Shown: positions 1 through 9,028 of the stretch, one piece after another
Position numbering within the stretch: position 1 is the first letter of the stretch
Layout of the letters: each line of letters starts with the position of its first letter
Source: Chelatococcus sp. YT9
GTDB taxonomy: Bacteria; Pseudomonadota; Alphaproteobacteria; Rhizobiales; Beijerinckiaceae
Direction of reading: 5' to 3'
NCBI RefSeq assembly: GCF_018398315.1
Contig: NZ_JAHBRW010000001.1
Span: 1,360,001-1,424,000, forward strand
Length of the DNA: 64,000 nt
Made by a program: the position numbers and the translations under genes
Notes under the pieces: model-generated
What the model saw: only the letters and a program-made list of their open reading frames with translations
Told to the model about the DNA's origin: nothing
Database searches by the model: none

Positions 1-1082
1 GCGGCGGCAGCGCGCATGTCCTCGATACGGCCGTTGGTGCAGGAGCCGATGAACACACGATCCACCGTCACATCGGTCATTTTGGTACCGGGCTTCAGGC
101 CGATATACTCGAGCGCACGCCACTTGGAGTTCCGCTTGTTCTCGTCCTGGATCTCGTCCGGATTGGGTACGACGCCAGTCACCGCGACGACATCCTCGGG
201 ACTTGTGCCCCAGGTCACGATCGGCGGCAGGCTGGCGGCGTCGAGCCGGATCTCGCTGTCGAAGACCGCCCCCTCATCCGTCCTGAGGCTGTTCCAGAAG
301 CGGACGGCCTCGTCCCAGGCGGCGCCCGTCGGCGCCTTCGGGCGGCCCTTCAGATATTCGTAGGTCTTCTCATCCGGTGCGACGAGGCCGGCTCGGGCGC
401 CGCCCTCGATCGACATGTTGCAGACCGTCATGCGGCCTTCCATGGACAGCGAGCGGATCGCCTCGCCGGCATATTCGATGACATGGCCGGTGCCGCCGGC
501 CGTGCCGATCTCACCGATGATCGCCAGCACGATGTCCTTGGCGGTGACGCCGGGCGGCAGCTGGCCGTCCACCGTCACGCGCATGTTCTTGGCCTTTTTC
601 TGGATCAGCGTCTGGGTGGCGAGCACGTGCTCCACCTCCGACGTGCCGATGCCATGGGCAAGCGCGCCGAAGGCGCCATGAGTCGAGGTGTGGCTGTCGC
701 CACAGACGATCGTGGTGCCCGGCAGCGTGAAGCCCTGCTCCGGCCCGATGACGTGGACGATGCCTTGGCGGACGTCGCGCTCGTTATAGTACTCGACGCC
801 GAAATCGCGAGCGTTCTCTGCCAACGCCGCCACCTGCGTCGCCGCCTCGGGATCGTCGATGCCCTTCGAGCGATCGCTTGTGGGAACGTTGTGGTCGACG
901 ACGGCGAGTGTCTTTTGGGGCGCACGCAGCTTGCGGCCCGCGACGCGCAGGCCCTCGAAGGCCTGGGGACTCGTCACCTCATGCACGAGGTGGCGGTCGA
1001 TATAGAGCAGGCAGGTGCCGTCGGGCTGTTCGTCGACCAGGTGGTCGTCCCAAATCTTGTCGTAGAGAGTGCGAGGCTTCAT
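1..1082 (-). CDS. leuC: 3-isopropylmalate dehydratase large subunit (partial, 3' end cut off)
   Basis: LeuC isomerises 2-isopropylmalate to 3-isopropylmalate in leucine biosynthesis, working with LeuD in the cytoplasm and carrying a 4Fe-4S cluster. The reading frame starts with [16 protein letters not shown] and continues through typical aconitase-superfamily blocks: [52 protein letters not shown] and, at the window edge, [14 protein letters not shown], which holds the first cluster cysteine. About 360 residues of an expected ~470 are present; the other two cluster cysteines lie outside the window. It is the last visible gene of the minus-strand string that begins at ffh, but it is separated from rplS by about 500 bases and a likely terminator, so it probably has its own promoter. 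Confidence 0.97.
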   Translation of the reverse strand, partial: MKPRTLYDKIWDDHLVDEQPDGTCLLYIDRHLVHEVTSPQAFEGLRVAGRKLRAPQKTLAVVDHNVPTSDRSKGIDDPEAATQVAALAENARDFGVEYYNERDVRQGIVHVIGPEQGFTLPGTTIVCGDSHTSTHGAFGALAHGIGTSEVEHVLATQTLIQKKAKNMRVTVDGQLPPGVTAKDIVLAIIGEIGTAGGTGHVIEYAGEAIRSLSMEGRMTVCNMSIEGGARAGLVAPDEKTYEYLKGRPKAPTGAAWDEAVRFWNSLRTDEGAVFDSEIRLDAASLPPIVTWGTSPEDVVAVTGVVPNPDEIQDENKRNSKWRALEYIGLKPGTKMTDVTVDRVFIGSCTNGRIEDMRAAA

Positions 1083-1480
1083 GGCGTGATGATCTCAACT
1101 GCGGGATGGCTGTTCTTGGCGCCATCGATAACGGCCGCGCGCGCGGAGGATATCCACACGCGACATTTGAGCCGGCGGAGCCGGCGTCAGATCACCGTAA
1201 GTTGCGCGTTCGCGGCCGTGGTCAGGCGTCCGAAGAAACGTCCCGGCAGACGCGCGTGATCATGCAACGCAGCAAACTCGTGGGTCGTCACCACCGGTCG
1301 CGCCCTCAAGGCGCGCGACGAGGCCGGTAACAGCCGATCCTGTGGGCATTGCATGGTCATAATGTCTAGTTTTTAGCAGATCCAAAAAGATCCGACAATC
1401 AATACCGCGACAGAGGCAAAGAGAGGCGGCATCAATGCCGCGCACCCTAGCCGATCGTGGCTTCTGCGACGAGAACCCAA
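1083..1480. other. Intergenic region upstream of leuC
   Basis: No recognisable gene. On the minus strand around 1365-1410 there is an AT-rich patch with a promoter-like TTGTCG, a 17-base spacer and TAAAAA. If used, it would give leuC a leader of nearly 300 bases. That leader would contain a 57-codon open frame (1360 down to 1187, starting MTMQCPQDRLLP) with no leucine run and no similarity I recognise, so I do not call it a gene or an attenuator peptide. A tandem GAGCCGGCG duplication lies at about 1169-1186. Confidence 0.4.
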
Positions 1481-1510
1481 GAAAAAAGGCGGGAACCGCA
1501 TGCCTTCCGC
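1481..1510 (-). terminator. Probable intrinsic terminator after rplS
   Basis: Read on the minus strand, a GCGGAA...TTCCCGC hairpin with one bulged C is followed immediately by CCTTTTTTCTT. It lies about 85 bases beyond the rplS stop codon and would end the ffh-rplS transcript before leuC. Confidence 0.55.
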
Positions 1511-1592
1511 GCAATCCCAAAAGGATCGTCAGCGAAAAGACAGGCAGGCCCGCCTCGACACTCCGGCATGAGAGCCGGAATGGAATATGCGA

Positions 1593-1994
1593 TTACTCGG
1601 CGGCGGTTGCCTCGGCGCCCTTGGTCTTCTGCGCGCGATCGGCGCGCTCGGCGATACGGGCGGACTTACCGCGACGGTCACGCAGGTAGTAGAGCTTGGC
1701 GCGACGCACCTTGCCGCGGCGGACGACCTTGATGGAATCGATGTTCGGCGAATAGAGCGGGAACACGCGCTCGACACCTTCGCCATAGGAAATCTTGCGG
1801 ACAGTGAAGCTCTGGTTGATGCCACCGCCATCACGAGCGATGCAGACACCCTCATAGGCCTGGACGCGCGTGCGCTCGCCTTCCTTGACCTTCACGTTCA
1901 CCTGCACAGTGTCGCCGGGCTCGAAATCGGGAAGCTCGCGGCCTTCGGTGAGCTTGGCGATCTGCTCTTTGTCAAGCGCTTCAATGATGTTCAT
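1593..1994 (-). CDS. rplS: 50S ribosomal protein L19
   Basis: L19 sits at the 30S-50S interface of the ribosome. The 133-residue product has the family core: a basic region after the N-terminal [15 protein letters not shown], then [22 protein letters not shown], the [20 protein letters not shown] block and the [19 protein letters not shown] block. The C-terminal tail [11 protein letters not shown] is an alphaproteobacterial-style extension. The ATG is preceded by a good AGGAGT ribosome site eight bases away. It follows trmD in the same direction, as in most bacteria, although here 336 bases intervene. Confidence 0.98.
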   Translation of the reverse strand: MNIIEALDKEQIAKLTEGRELPDFEPGDTVQVNVKVKEGERTRVQAYEGVCIARDGGGINQSFTVRKISYGEGVERVFPLYSPNIDSIKVVRRGKVRRAKLYYLRDRRGKSARIAERADRAQKTKGAEATAAE

Positions 1995-2330
1995 CGGTTC
2001 AACTCCTGCCGAGACGCCCTCACGGGCGCCAGCGTTTCGGCGACGCTGTTTTGAATTGGGTGTCCGCAGCGAACCATACCGGCCACCGAGGATGGGGCGC
2101 TATACACCAGCCGAAGGGTCCTGTCGAGGAGCAAAGCGCCGCGCCAGCCGACCGGTGGCGCTGCAGCCGACGCCTTGATCCCGGTTTAGTCTCCTTCACC
2201 CGCCCCTCGCCCGAGGGAGGAGATCAGCGCCTCTGGCCAGTCGCGCGATGATGCAAAGGCGTCGCTCGCCCGCGAGCAAGCGGAAGAGTGGAAGAGCATT
2301 CAGCCTGTACGAGCCACATTCGCCTTCGAC
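1995..2330. other. Long trmD-rplS spacer
   Basis: No gene seen. It contains a short GC-rich hairpin near 2196-2210 (CCCTC, four-base loop, GAGGG) that may be a remnant of a dispersed palindrome. Open frames in this stretch have no family resemblance. The spacer may hold a separate promoter for rplS, but I cannot place one with confidence. Confidence 0.35.
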
Positions 2331-3017
2331 CTAATCTCTGTCGAGCAGATCCGGCCGGCGCTCCGCCGTCAAACGCTCCGCTTCCTGGCGTCGCCAGCGC
2401 GCGATGGCACCGTGATCGCCGGACAAAAGCACGTCCGGGATGGCACGCCCCTCCCATTCTCGCGGCCTTGTATACTGAGGATACTCGAGAAGCCCGTTCT
2501 CGAAGCTCTCTTCATCTCCAGACGCGTAGGCGCCCATCACGCCCGGCAACAGCCGCACGCAGGCATCGGTCAGCACCATGGCCGGAATCTCGCCGCCAGA
2601 AAGCACGTAGTCGCCGATGGAGACCTCGGTTAGACCGCGCCCTGCGATCACACGCTCGTCGACGCCCTCGAAGCGGCCACAGACGATCACGAGCCCCGGG
2701 CCCGTCGCAAGCCGGCGCGCGTCCGCCTGCGAAAACGGGCGCCCGCGCGGGCTCATCAGCAAGCGCGGCCTAAGGTCGCCCTGTTCCGCCACCGCATCAA
2801 TGGCGGAGGCCAGCACATCGGCCCTCAGGACCATACCCGGGCCGCCCCCAGCGGGGGTATCGTCCACCTTAGCGTGGCGGCCGATGCCATGCTCTCGGAT
2901 CTGGCGCGCCTCGAGGCTCCAGAGCCCGCGCGACAGCGCATCCCCCGACAAGCTGGTGCCGAGCGGACCGGGAAACATCCCGGGGTAGAGGGTGAGAATC
3001 GTGGCGCGCCAAGTCAT
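2331..3017 (-). CDS. trmD: tRNA (guanine-37-N1)-methyltransferase TrmD
   Basis: TrmD methylates G37 next to the anticodon of tRNAs reading CNN and some other codons, which prevents +1 frameshifting. The SAM-binding knot is visible as [28 protein letters not shown], and the N-terminal half has [27 protein letters not shown] and [11 protein letters not shown]. The C-terminal [27 protein letters not shown] is highly conserved in TrmD. The frame has several candidate starts (GTG 3026, ATG 3023, ATG 3017); I prefer 3017 because the conserved sequence begins [12 protein letters not shown], but no clear ribosome site decides it. It lies 33 bases downstream of rimM. Confidence 0.97.
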   Translation of the reverse strand: MTWRATILTLYPGMFPGPLGTSLSGDALSRGLWSLEARQIREHGIGRHAKVDDTPAGGGPGMVLRADVLASAIDAVAEQGDLRPRLLMSPRGRPFSQADARRLATGPGLVIVCGRFEGVDERVIAGRGLTEVSIGDYVLSGGEIPAMVLTDACVRLLPGVMGAYASGDEESFENGLLEYPQYTRPREWEGRAIPDVLLSGDHGAIARWRRQEAERLTAERRPDLLDRD

Positions 3018-3050
3018 CGGCATCACGTCATCGGCATCAAGTTATCGGTC

Positions 3051-3740
3051 TCAATCGCGCGAGGATCGGCTGTCCTCATCGGGATCATCCGGCTCCACCG
3101 GATCGAAGAGGCCCTTGTCAGCCACCACAACATGCCCGTCTTTCACGGAAACGATGGGAACCGCGGCCTTGCTGAAGGGCACCATCGCCGTGACAGGGCT
3201 GTCGGCCTTGCGGACCTCGATGATGTCGCCCGCTCCAAAATTGTGGAAGCCGATGAGCGTTCCGAGGCGCGCGCCGTCCTCCGCAATGACGGCAAGGCCG
3301 ATGAGATCGGCCTGGAGAAACTCTTCTTCCTCGAGATCGCTTGCGAGCCGCTCACGTGGAATATACAGGGCGACGCGGTTCAGCGCCTCGGCGGCGTCCC
3401 GGTTGTCGATACCCGCGACCCGTGCCACCAGCATGTCGCCCGCCGGGCCGGCAGCCGGGCGCACGTGGTTCAGCACGAAGCTGCGCGCGCCATCGGCGGT
3501 CTCAAGCGGCGAGTAGCCCTTGATGGCCTCAGGCTCACCTGTAAAGGACTTGAGCCGCACCTCGCCGCGGACACCATGCGCGCGGCCGAATTCACCCACG
3601 AGCACCAGCCCGGGACGCGGCTTTTCCCGCCCTTTCGGGGCGGGAGATCCATGCGCAATCGGCGGGCGCTTCTCGATCTCCACCCGCGGATGGGAGGAGC
3701 TCGGACGCGCCAGGGCCGGACGAGAGGGCTTTCTTGCCAT
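3051..3740 (-). CDS. rimM: 16S rRNA processing protein RimM
   Basis: RimM is a 30S assembly factor that binds S19 and helps mature the 3' domain of 16S rRNA. The N-terminal ~35 residues are a basic low-complexity extension. The RimM core then starts with LVLVGEFGRAHGVRGEVRLKSFT and continues into a PRC-barrel domain (EEFLQADLIGLAVIAEDGARLGTL, FGAGDIIEVR, VPFSKAAVPIVSV). The 229 residues are slightly longer than the usual ~170-180 because of the N-terminal extension and an acidic C-terminus (EPDDPDEDSRSSRD). It sits between rpsP and trmD, its normal operon place. Confidence 0.96.
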   Translation of the reverse strand: MARKPSRPALARPSSSHPRVEIEKRPPIAHGSPAPKGREKPRPGLVLVGEFGRAHGVRGEVRLKSFTGEPEAIKGYSPLETADGARSFVLNHVRPAAGPAGDMLVARVAGIDNRDAAEALNRVALYIPRERLASDLEEEEFLQADLIGLAVIAEDGARLGTLIGFHNFGAGDIIEVRKADSPVTAMVPFSKAAVPIVSVKDGHVVVADKGLFDPVEPDDPDEDSRSSRD

Positions 3741-3768
3741 TCAGGATCCTGCCCCTGCGTTGCGTGGC

Positions 3769-4125
3769 TTACGCCTCAGCAGTCTCGGCGCCAGCGGCAG
3801 CCGCGCGCTCAGCTGCACGCTCCTGGGCCTTCTTGCCCGGCGCAGCCTTCTTGGGGTTGTTGCGGGCAGGACGCTTGGCGACGCCGGCGGCATCGAGGAA
3901 GCGCAGCACGCGGTCGGTCGGCTGGGCCCCCTTGGCGAGCCAGGACTTGGCCTTCTCGACGTCGAGCACGACGCGAGCCGCGTCATCCTTCGGCTTCATC
4001 GGATCATACGCGCCGATCTTCTCGATGAAGCGGCCGTCACGCGGGGCGCGGGCGTCGGCCACCACGATGCGGTAGTAAGGACGCTTCTTGGCGCCGCCAC
4101 GGGTCAGACGGATCTTCAGGGACAT
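3769..4125 (-). CDS. rpsP: 30S ribosomal protein S16
   Basis: S16 is an early-binding small-subunit protein. The start [38 protein letters not shown] is the family signature, and 118 residues includes an Ala/Lys-rich C-terminal tail ([25 protein letters not shown]) that is longer than in E. coli (82 residues), as is common in alphaproteobacteria. An AGGAGT site precedes the ATG by eight bases. Upstream is the chorismate mutase gene; downstream is rimM, 28 bases away. Confidence 0.98.
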   Translation of the reverse strand: MSLKIRLTRGGAKKRPYYRIVVADARAPRDGRFIEKIGAYDPMKPKDDAARVVLDVEKAKSWLAKGAQPTDRVLRFLDAAGVAKRPARNNPKKAAPGKKAQERAAERAAAAGAETAEA

Positions 4126-4161
4126 TAAAGACTACTCCTCAGGTCTAACGATAGGGGCGCC

Positions 4162-4461
4162 TCAGGCGCCCTGGTTCTGCCGGCTCTTGATGGTTTCGTG
4201 ATGCCGGATCACTTCCTTGACGATGAAGTTCAAGAACTTCTCGGCGAAGTCTGGGTCGAGATTGGCGTCGGCGGCGAGGGCCCTCAAGCGCGCGATCTGT
4301 CTGGCCTCGCGGCTGGGATCGGCGGGCGGCAAGTCATGGGTTGCCTTGTACTCGCCGACCGCCTGGGTGCACTTGAAGCGCTCTGCCAGAAGATGCACCA
4401 GCGCCGCGTCAATATTGTCGATGCTGCCGCGCAAGCGCAGCAATTCGGGATGCGCGTCCAT
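4162..4461 (-). CDS. Chorismate mutase (AroQ type)
   Basis: This small all-helical enzyme converts chorismate to prephenate, the branch step to phenylalanine and tyrosine. The ~99-residue product has the AroQ helix-1 pattern LLRLRGSIDNIDAALVHLLAERFKCTQAVGEYKATHDLPPADPSREARQIARL and a C-terminal FLNFIVKEVIRHHETIK helix. Its ATG shares one base with the ffh stop codon (TGATG), so it is probably translationally coupled to ffh. The same ffh/chorismate mutase/rpsP order recurs in related alphaproteobacteria. A 7-bp GC hairpin with a three-base loop (4155-4171) overlaps the stop codon and might modulate read-through into rpsP. Confidence 0.93.
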   Translation of the reverse strand: MDAHPELLRLRGSIDNIDAALVHLLAERFKCTQAVGEYKATHDLPPADPSREARQIARLRALAADANLDPDFAEKFLNFIVKEVIRHHETIKSRQNQGA

Positions 4462-6029
4462 CACTTCTTCTTCCCCAATCCGGGAAACCCGCCGAGGCCG
4501 GGCAGTTTCGGCCCGAGGCCGGGAAGCCCCCCACCCATGCCGGGAAGCTTGGGACCACCCCCGAAACCGCCCGGCGGCAGGGCAGGCAAACCGCCACCGC
4601 CAAGCCCGCCGGGCAATTGCGATTTCATCTGCTCCAGCATCTCCGGCGTTACTTTGGAAGGATCGATGTTGGGCATGCCGCCGCCAAGCCCGAACATGTT
4701 GCCCAGTGCGCCCGCGATGCCCCCTCGGCCGCCCTTGCCTACGGATTTCATGACGTCAGCCATGGTCCGGTGCATCTTCAGCAGCTTGTTGACGTCCTCG
4801 ACCTTGGTGCCGGAGCCGGCGGCGATGCGTTTCTTGCGGCTCGCCTTGAGGATGTCCGGATTGCGGCGCTCCTTCACCGTCATCGAATCAATGATGGCGG
4901 TCTGCCGCTTCACCACCTTGTCGTCGAGATTGGCGCTGGCGATCTGGGACTTCATCTTGGCGATGCCCGGCAGCATGCCAAGCAGGCCGCCCATGCCGCC
5001 GAGCTTTTCCATCTGCGCCAATTGATCACGCAGATCCTCCAGATCGAAGGATCCCTTGCGCATCTTCTCGGCCATGCGCTTGGCGCGATCGGCGTCGAAG
5101 CTCTCCGCCGCCTTCTCCACCAGCGAGACGATGTCGCCCATGCCGAGAATGCGGTTCGCAACGCGCGCTGGGTGAAAGTCCTCCAGCGCATCGACCTTCT
5201 CACCAGTGCCGACGAGCTTGATCGGCTTGCCAGTGACGGCGCGCATCGAGAGCGCCGCGCCGCCGCGGCCATCGCCGTCCATACGGGTCAGCACGATGCC
5301 CGTGAGCCCAAGCCGGCCATCGAAGGCCTTGGCCGTATTCACGGCATCCTGACCGGTGAGGCTATCGGCGACCAGCAGCACCTCGTGCGGCTGCGCGACG
5401 GCTTTCACCTCCGCCGCTTCCAGCATCAGCGCCTCGTCGAGGGTGACGCGGCCGGCGGTATCGAGCATCACCACGTCGAAGCCGCCGAGCCGTGCGGCCT
5501 CCATGGCGCGGCGGGCGATCTGCACCGCCGACTGGCCGGCGATGATTGGCAACGTCTCGACGCCGACCTGCTTGCCAAGCACGGCGAGCTGTTCCATGGC
5601 GGCAGGACGGCGCGTATCGAGCGAGGCCAGAAGGACGCGGCGCTTGGCCTTGTCGGTGAGGCGCTTGGCGATCTTCGCTGTCGTCGTGGTCTTGCCCGAG
5701 CCCTGCAGGCCGACCATCAGAATGCCGACGGGCGCCGGGGCCTCGAGATCGATGCTCTCGGCTTCCGCGCCAAGCATCGCCACCAGCTCGTCGTGAACGA
5801 TCTTCACGACCATCTGGCCGGGGGTCACCGATTTGATGACCTCGGCGCCTACGGCGCGGCTGCGCACCTTGTCGATGAAGCTGCGTGCGACTTCCAGCGC
5901 GACGTCCGCCTCCAGCAGGGCGCGACGCACTTCCCTGAGGGCCGCATTCACGTCCTCCTCGGAGAGCGCACCGCGCTTCGTCAGCGCATTGAAAATGCCG
6001 GAAAGTTTATCGGAGAGATTGTCGAACAA
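4461..6029 (-). CDS. ffh: Signal recognition particle protein Ffh
   Basis: Ffh is the GTPase of the signal recognition particle; it binds 4.5S RNA and nascent membrane proteins and docks on FtsY. The N and G domains are clear: GLQGSGKTTTTAKIAKRL (P-loop), DTRRPAAMEQL, LDTAGRVTLDE and TRMDGDGRGG. The M domain follows (GMGDIVSLVEKA through LLKMHRTMADVMKSVGKGG). The last ~45 residues form a Gly/Pro/Leu-rich tail with repeated PGLG/PGMG units. The start is TTG at 6029, chosen for the MFDNLSDKLSGIF N-terminus and an AGGAG site six bases upstream that overlaps the stop of the gene before it. ftsY is also in the window at 14511. Confidence 0.98.
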   Translation of the reverse strand: MFDNLSDKLSGIFNALTKRGALSEEDVNAALREVRRALLEADVALEVARSFIDKVRSRAVGAEVIKSVTPGQMVVKIVHDELVAMLGAEAESIDLEAPAPVGILMVGLQGSGKTTTTAKIAKRLTDKAKRRVLLASLDTRRPAAMEQLAVLGKQVGVETLPIIAGQSAVQIARRAMEAARLGGFDVVMLDTAGRVTLDEALMLEAAEVKAVAQPHEVLLVADSLTGQDAVNTAKAFDGRLGLTGIVLTRMDGDGRGGAALSMRAVTGKPIKLVGTGEKVDALEDFHPARVANRILGMGDIVSLVEKAAESFDADRAKRMAEKMRKGSFDLEDLRDQLAQMEKLGGMGGLLGMLPGIAKMKSQIASANLDDKVVKRQTAIIDSMTVKERRNPDILKASRKKRIAAGSGTKVEDVNKLLKMHRTMADVMKSVGKGGRGGIAGALGNMFGLGGGMPNIDPSKVTPEMLEQMKSQLPGGLGGGGLPALPPGGFGGGPKLPGMGGGLPGLGPKLPGLGGFPGLGKKK

Positions 6030-6032
6030 AGC

Positions 6033-6254
6033 TCACTCCTCGACTTGTCCGGCCCGCGTCGCCCGACGGACGACCAGCGCGGCCTCGAAATGCTTGATGG
6101 CCGTCTCGAATTTGTCCCGGCATCCGGGATTGCAGAAGCCGACGACCGCCCCTTTGTAACGCGTGAGGCTGTCAGCCGCGATCGGCCGCCCAGACCATGG
6201 GCAGAGCTCATTGATCGCGTCCTCAATCCTCAATGGCGTGTCAGCCAATGCCAT
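6033..6254 (-). CDS. Small cysteine-motif protein (YHS/TRASH-like), ffh-coupled
   Basis: A ~73-residue cytoplasmic protein of unknown function. The centre reads ELCPWSGRPIAADSLTRYKG followed by GFCNPGCRDKFETA, i.e. CPxSG...CNPxCRDKF, a pattern like the metal-binding YHS/TRASH zinc ribbons. ATG 6254 is preferred over GTG 6260 because AGGAG lies five bases before it. Its stop codon is inside the ribosome-binding site of ffh, three bases before the ffh TTG, so the two are very likely co-translated. A metal-binding role is inferred from the cysteine pattern only. Confidence 0.7.
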   Translation of the reverse strand: MALADTPLRIEDAINELCPWSGRPIAADSLTRYKGAVVGFCNPGCRDKFETAIKHFEAALVVRRATRAGQVEE

Positions 6255-6801
6255 GTTCACTCCTGCGATGCCCGCCGCTGCACGTGGCCTTCAAGCGCGA
6301 ACACGCCCGAGGGCGCACAGCGCTGTCGGACGTTGACCTCTGGCCTCTCGGACCAGTCGGCGGCTCTCGAACACGGCAAGGTTCGGGCAAATATCTGCGC
6401 CTTATGCGCCACGAGGCCTGACGAGTCAAGGTTTGCCGGGAGATCCACGCGTCTGCCGAAAGATCCGTGTTCCGCCACGGATGCTCGCCGCCCACCTGCG
6501 CTTCGCCAAGATCACGGCCTTGTCATGCCGATCGCACCGTTGCGACCCATGGAGAGGCATTCGTCGCGCAAGCCTTGTCGGCACAAAAAATTGAAGCTAG
6601 AACGGCGAATATTCCATAGGCGTACAAGTTATTGTGGCGTTTCTCGGAAGCGCCGGCGTGGCTCTTTTTCCAAAGATGGCTAAATTGAGACCAATTTTAC
6701 ATGAAATAGTATGGCGTGCGGTCAGCGTCACAGCAGAAGCGGCATTTCCGATCAATTGCCGTGAGATCTGCGATCGCCTCTAAGATTTGCCGCCATTACA
6801 T
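6255..6801. other. Intergenic region between the ffh operon and the glycosyltransferase
   Basis: A divergent spacer of about 550 bases with no credible gene on either strand. The left two thirds are GC-rich like the flanking chromosome; from about 6580 rightwards it becomes AT-rich, marking the edge of the lower-GC glycosyltransferase segment. It should contain the promoter of the minus-strand ffh operon, which I could not locate. Confidence 0.4.
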
Positions 6802-6829
6802 TTGACCCATATTTCTATTTAAGTTAGAT
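6802..6829 (+). promoter_or_regulatory. Candidate sigma-70-type promoter of the glycosyltransferase gene
   Basis: TTGACC at 6802-6807 and TTAGAT at 6824-6829 with a 16-base spacer. Transcription would start near 6836, which supports using the downstream ATG at 6875, preceded by GGGGGG, as the translation start. Confidence 0.45.
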
Positions 6830-6874
6830 CGCGCCATGTATCGTGCACAAATGACCACGCTGGGGGGCGTCGAA

Positions 6875-9028
6875 ATGGAAGCGTCGCAAAATTTTCACGC
6901 CTCCATTATTCTCAACATACATCGCGAAGCCGTTTTCCTAAAACGCACGCTCCTCTCGCTGGATGAGGCGCTTTCTGTAGCGCGCGACGATGGTCTAATC
7001 ATCGAGCTTGTGGCAGTGCTCGACCGCAGCGACGATGCAACGCGCGCTGTTCTGATGGCGCATGATCTCAGCGGGTATGGCCACGTCGAGATCCTCGAGG
7101 TCGATAACGGCTCACTCGGCCTGTCGCGCAATGACGGCATTGCGCGAGCGCGCGGCGAATTTATTTTGACCGCGGACGCCGACGACCTCGTCTCGCCCAA
7201 TTTCTTGAAAGCGACCATCCGGGCCGCGCGCGACGCGGGCCCCCGCTGCTTCCTGTTTCCGGAATATCTCTTCGCCTTCGGCGCGACCTATCACATCTGG
7301 GCCTACCGCGATCTCGCCACGGTGACGCCGTTCGCCTTCATCGACATGCACCCGTTCACATCGCGGTTGTGCGCGCATCGCGATGCCTTTGCGCACCTGC
7401 AGTACGCCGACGTCCGATTGTCGAAGGGCTATGCCTTCGAGGACTGGCACCTGAACAGCGCGGCACTCGCCGCAGGTTTTGACATGCGTATTGTTCCCGG
7501 CACGCTTCTGTTCTATCGCAAACGCCAGGGAAGCCTGCTCGATCGCGCGGAGACGATGTCGACATGCCAGATCCCGCCGAGCCCCCTGTTCGAGCCAAAG
7601 ACATATCTCAAGGTCTGCGCCCCCTATTATGATCGTGTCGCGAAAGCACCGGGCGCCGGCAAACCGATAGATCCGCCATCGCGAGACCTCCTGGCACGGG
7701 ATGACATCCGACGCGCAATCGACGCTGCCAACACCATCGAGCCTCTTATCTCGACATCGAAATACGAACATTGCGAGCTCGTCTCGAATTCCATGCAGGA
7801 CCTATCGGCGGGCGTGGCCTACTACAAGGTTTGCCAAGCTATCGGCGACTCGGATTTCAGCGATGTGTTCCTGCTGCCCTTCATGCCACGCGGCGGCGCC
7901 GAGAAATATTTCCTCGAACTGCTCGAGGCGATGTACCAGAACGAACCGCTCTCCGACGCGCTGCTGATTTTCGGAGAAGATTGTGCCGGGCCGTCTTGGG
8001 AAGATCGCGTGCCTCCCAACGCAAGCATCGTTGACCTCGGCAGCCTCTGCGGCGGATTGCCGATCGACAAGCGCTGCCTCCTTACGCTCAAGCTCATCCA
8101 GTCCCGCACGCCGGACGCGCGCATCCATCTCCGTGATTCAACATTTACGGAGCGTTTTCTGAATGCATTCGGCCCAGTGATGGGTCAACATCAATGCTTC
8201 TACTATCATTTTTGCGAAACTGAAATTATTCAGGACGGTCGTAAGTTTATCTACTATTCGCCGCTAAATCTTATTGCAGAGAATATCGATACACTTTCAA
8301 AGATTATTTGTGACAGCCAGGCGATGATAGAGCGCGATCGCCACCGTATCGGCACTCAGACAGAAAAATGGGAATGCCTCTATGCACCGGTGCAGAGGCC
8401 AGCCGTGATCGTCCCGCGAACGCCAGAAGCCCAGTCCCGGATCCTCTGGGCATCGCGGCTGGATTCCGAGAAACGTCCAGATCTTCTACCATTAATTGCC
8501 GCACGCTTGCAGCGCAGCCTTCCCGATGCGCATATCCATGCTTTCGGCGGAGCGGTCTTCAACGGGTTCAATGCAACACAACTCAACGGATATAAGAATC
8601 TCACCTTCCACGGTCCGTATAACGGCTTCAACTCCCTGTCGCCGAATACATATCTTACGTTGATGTATACGAGCCATTATGATGGCGTTCCCAATACGAT
8701 TCTTGAGGCTATGAGTCATGGGCTCACCGTCATCGCGTCTGATGTCGGCGGCATTGCGGAAGTCATTATAGACGGGAAGACGGGCATTCTGCTTCCTGCT
8801 CTATGGGACAATGATGCGATGGCCGATGCCTATGTGGAAGCCTTGCTTCGCCTCCATCGTGATCCCGCGCTTCTCCAGACGTTCAGCCAAGCCGCGATGG
8901 CATTGGTCGAACGACAACATTCCCACGCGGCATACCGTGCGCGCGTCGCCCAGCTGTTCGGCCAGAGGCCGCGTTACGACGCCCCACCCGATCCTGCCGT
9001 CACACCCAAGGTCCTTTGCCATGGCTGA
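6875..9028 (+). CDS. Two-domain glycosyltransferase (GT2 plus GT4)
   Basis: A ~717-residue cytoplasmic enzyme with two transferase modules, probably adding successive sugars to a surface polysaccharide or glycolipid. The N-terminal GT-A part (roughly residues 5-250) has ASIILNIHREAVFLKRTLLSL, DNGSLGLSRNDGIARARGEF and the metal-binding DADD near residues 101-104. The C-terminal GT-B part starts near residue 330 and has ILWASRLDSEKRPDL and YDGVPNTILEAMSHGLTVIASDVGG, the GT4 nucleotide-sugar signature with its conserved glutamates. ATG 6836 and ATG 6851 are alternative starts. Part of the gene (about 8150-8750) is noticeably AT-richer than its neighbours, suggesting transfer. The stop overlaps the next gene by eight bases. 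Confidence 0.85.
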   Translation: MEASQNFHASIILNIHREAVFLKRTLLSLDEALSVARDDGLIIELVAVLDRSDDATRAVLMAHDLSGYGHVEILEVDNGSLGLSRNDGIARARGEFILTADADDLVSPNFLKATIRAARDAGPRCFLFPEYLFAFGATYHIWAYRDLATVTPFAFIDMHPFTSRLCAHRDAFAHLQYADVRLSKGYAFEDWHLNSAALAAGFDMRIVPGTLLFYRKRQGSLLDRAETMSTCQIPPSPLFEPKTYLKVCAPYYDRVAKAPGAGKPIDPPSRDLLARDDIRRAIDAANTIEPLISTSKYEHCELVSNSMQDLSAGVAYYKVCQAIGDSDFSDVFLLPFMPRGGAEKYFLELLEAMYQNEPLSDALLIFGEDCAGPSWEDRVPPNASIVDLGSLCGGLPIDKRCLLTLKLIQSRTPDARIHLRDSTFTERFLNAFGPVMGQHQCFYYHFCETEIIQDGRKFIYYSPLNLIAENIDTLSKIICDSQAMIERDRHRIGTQTEKWECLYAPVQRPAVIVPRTPEAQSRILWASRLDSEKRPDLLPLIAARLQRSLPDAHIHAFGGAVFNGFNATQLNGYKNLTFHGPYNGFNSLSPNTYLTLMYTSHYDGVPNTILEAMSHGLTVIASDVGGIAEVIIDGKTGILLPALWDNDAMADAYVEALLRLHRDPALLQTFSQAAMALVERQHSHAAYRARVAQLFGQRPRYDAPPDPAVTPKVLCHG

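Noticed and set aside
2190-2222. GC-rich hairpin in the trmD-rplS spacer as a third copy of the 13365 repeat
   Set aside because: Only a short GAGGG/CCCTC pairing is shared; the diagnostic outer palindrome and GGGCGGGG end are missing.
4617-6683. Long plus-strand open frame (688 codons) opposite ffh
   Set aside because: Antisense shadow caused by high GC; the minus strand encodes a complete, well-conserved Ffh over the same bases, and the plus frame has no family motifs.
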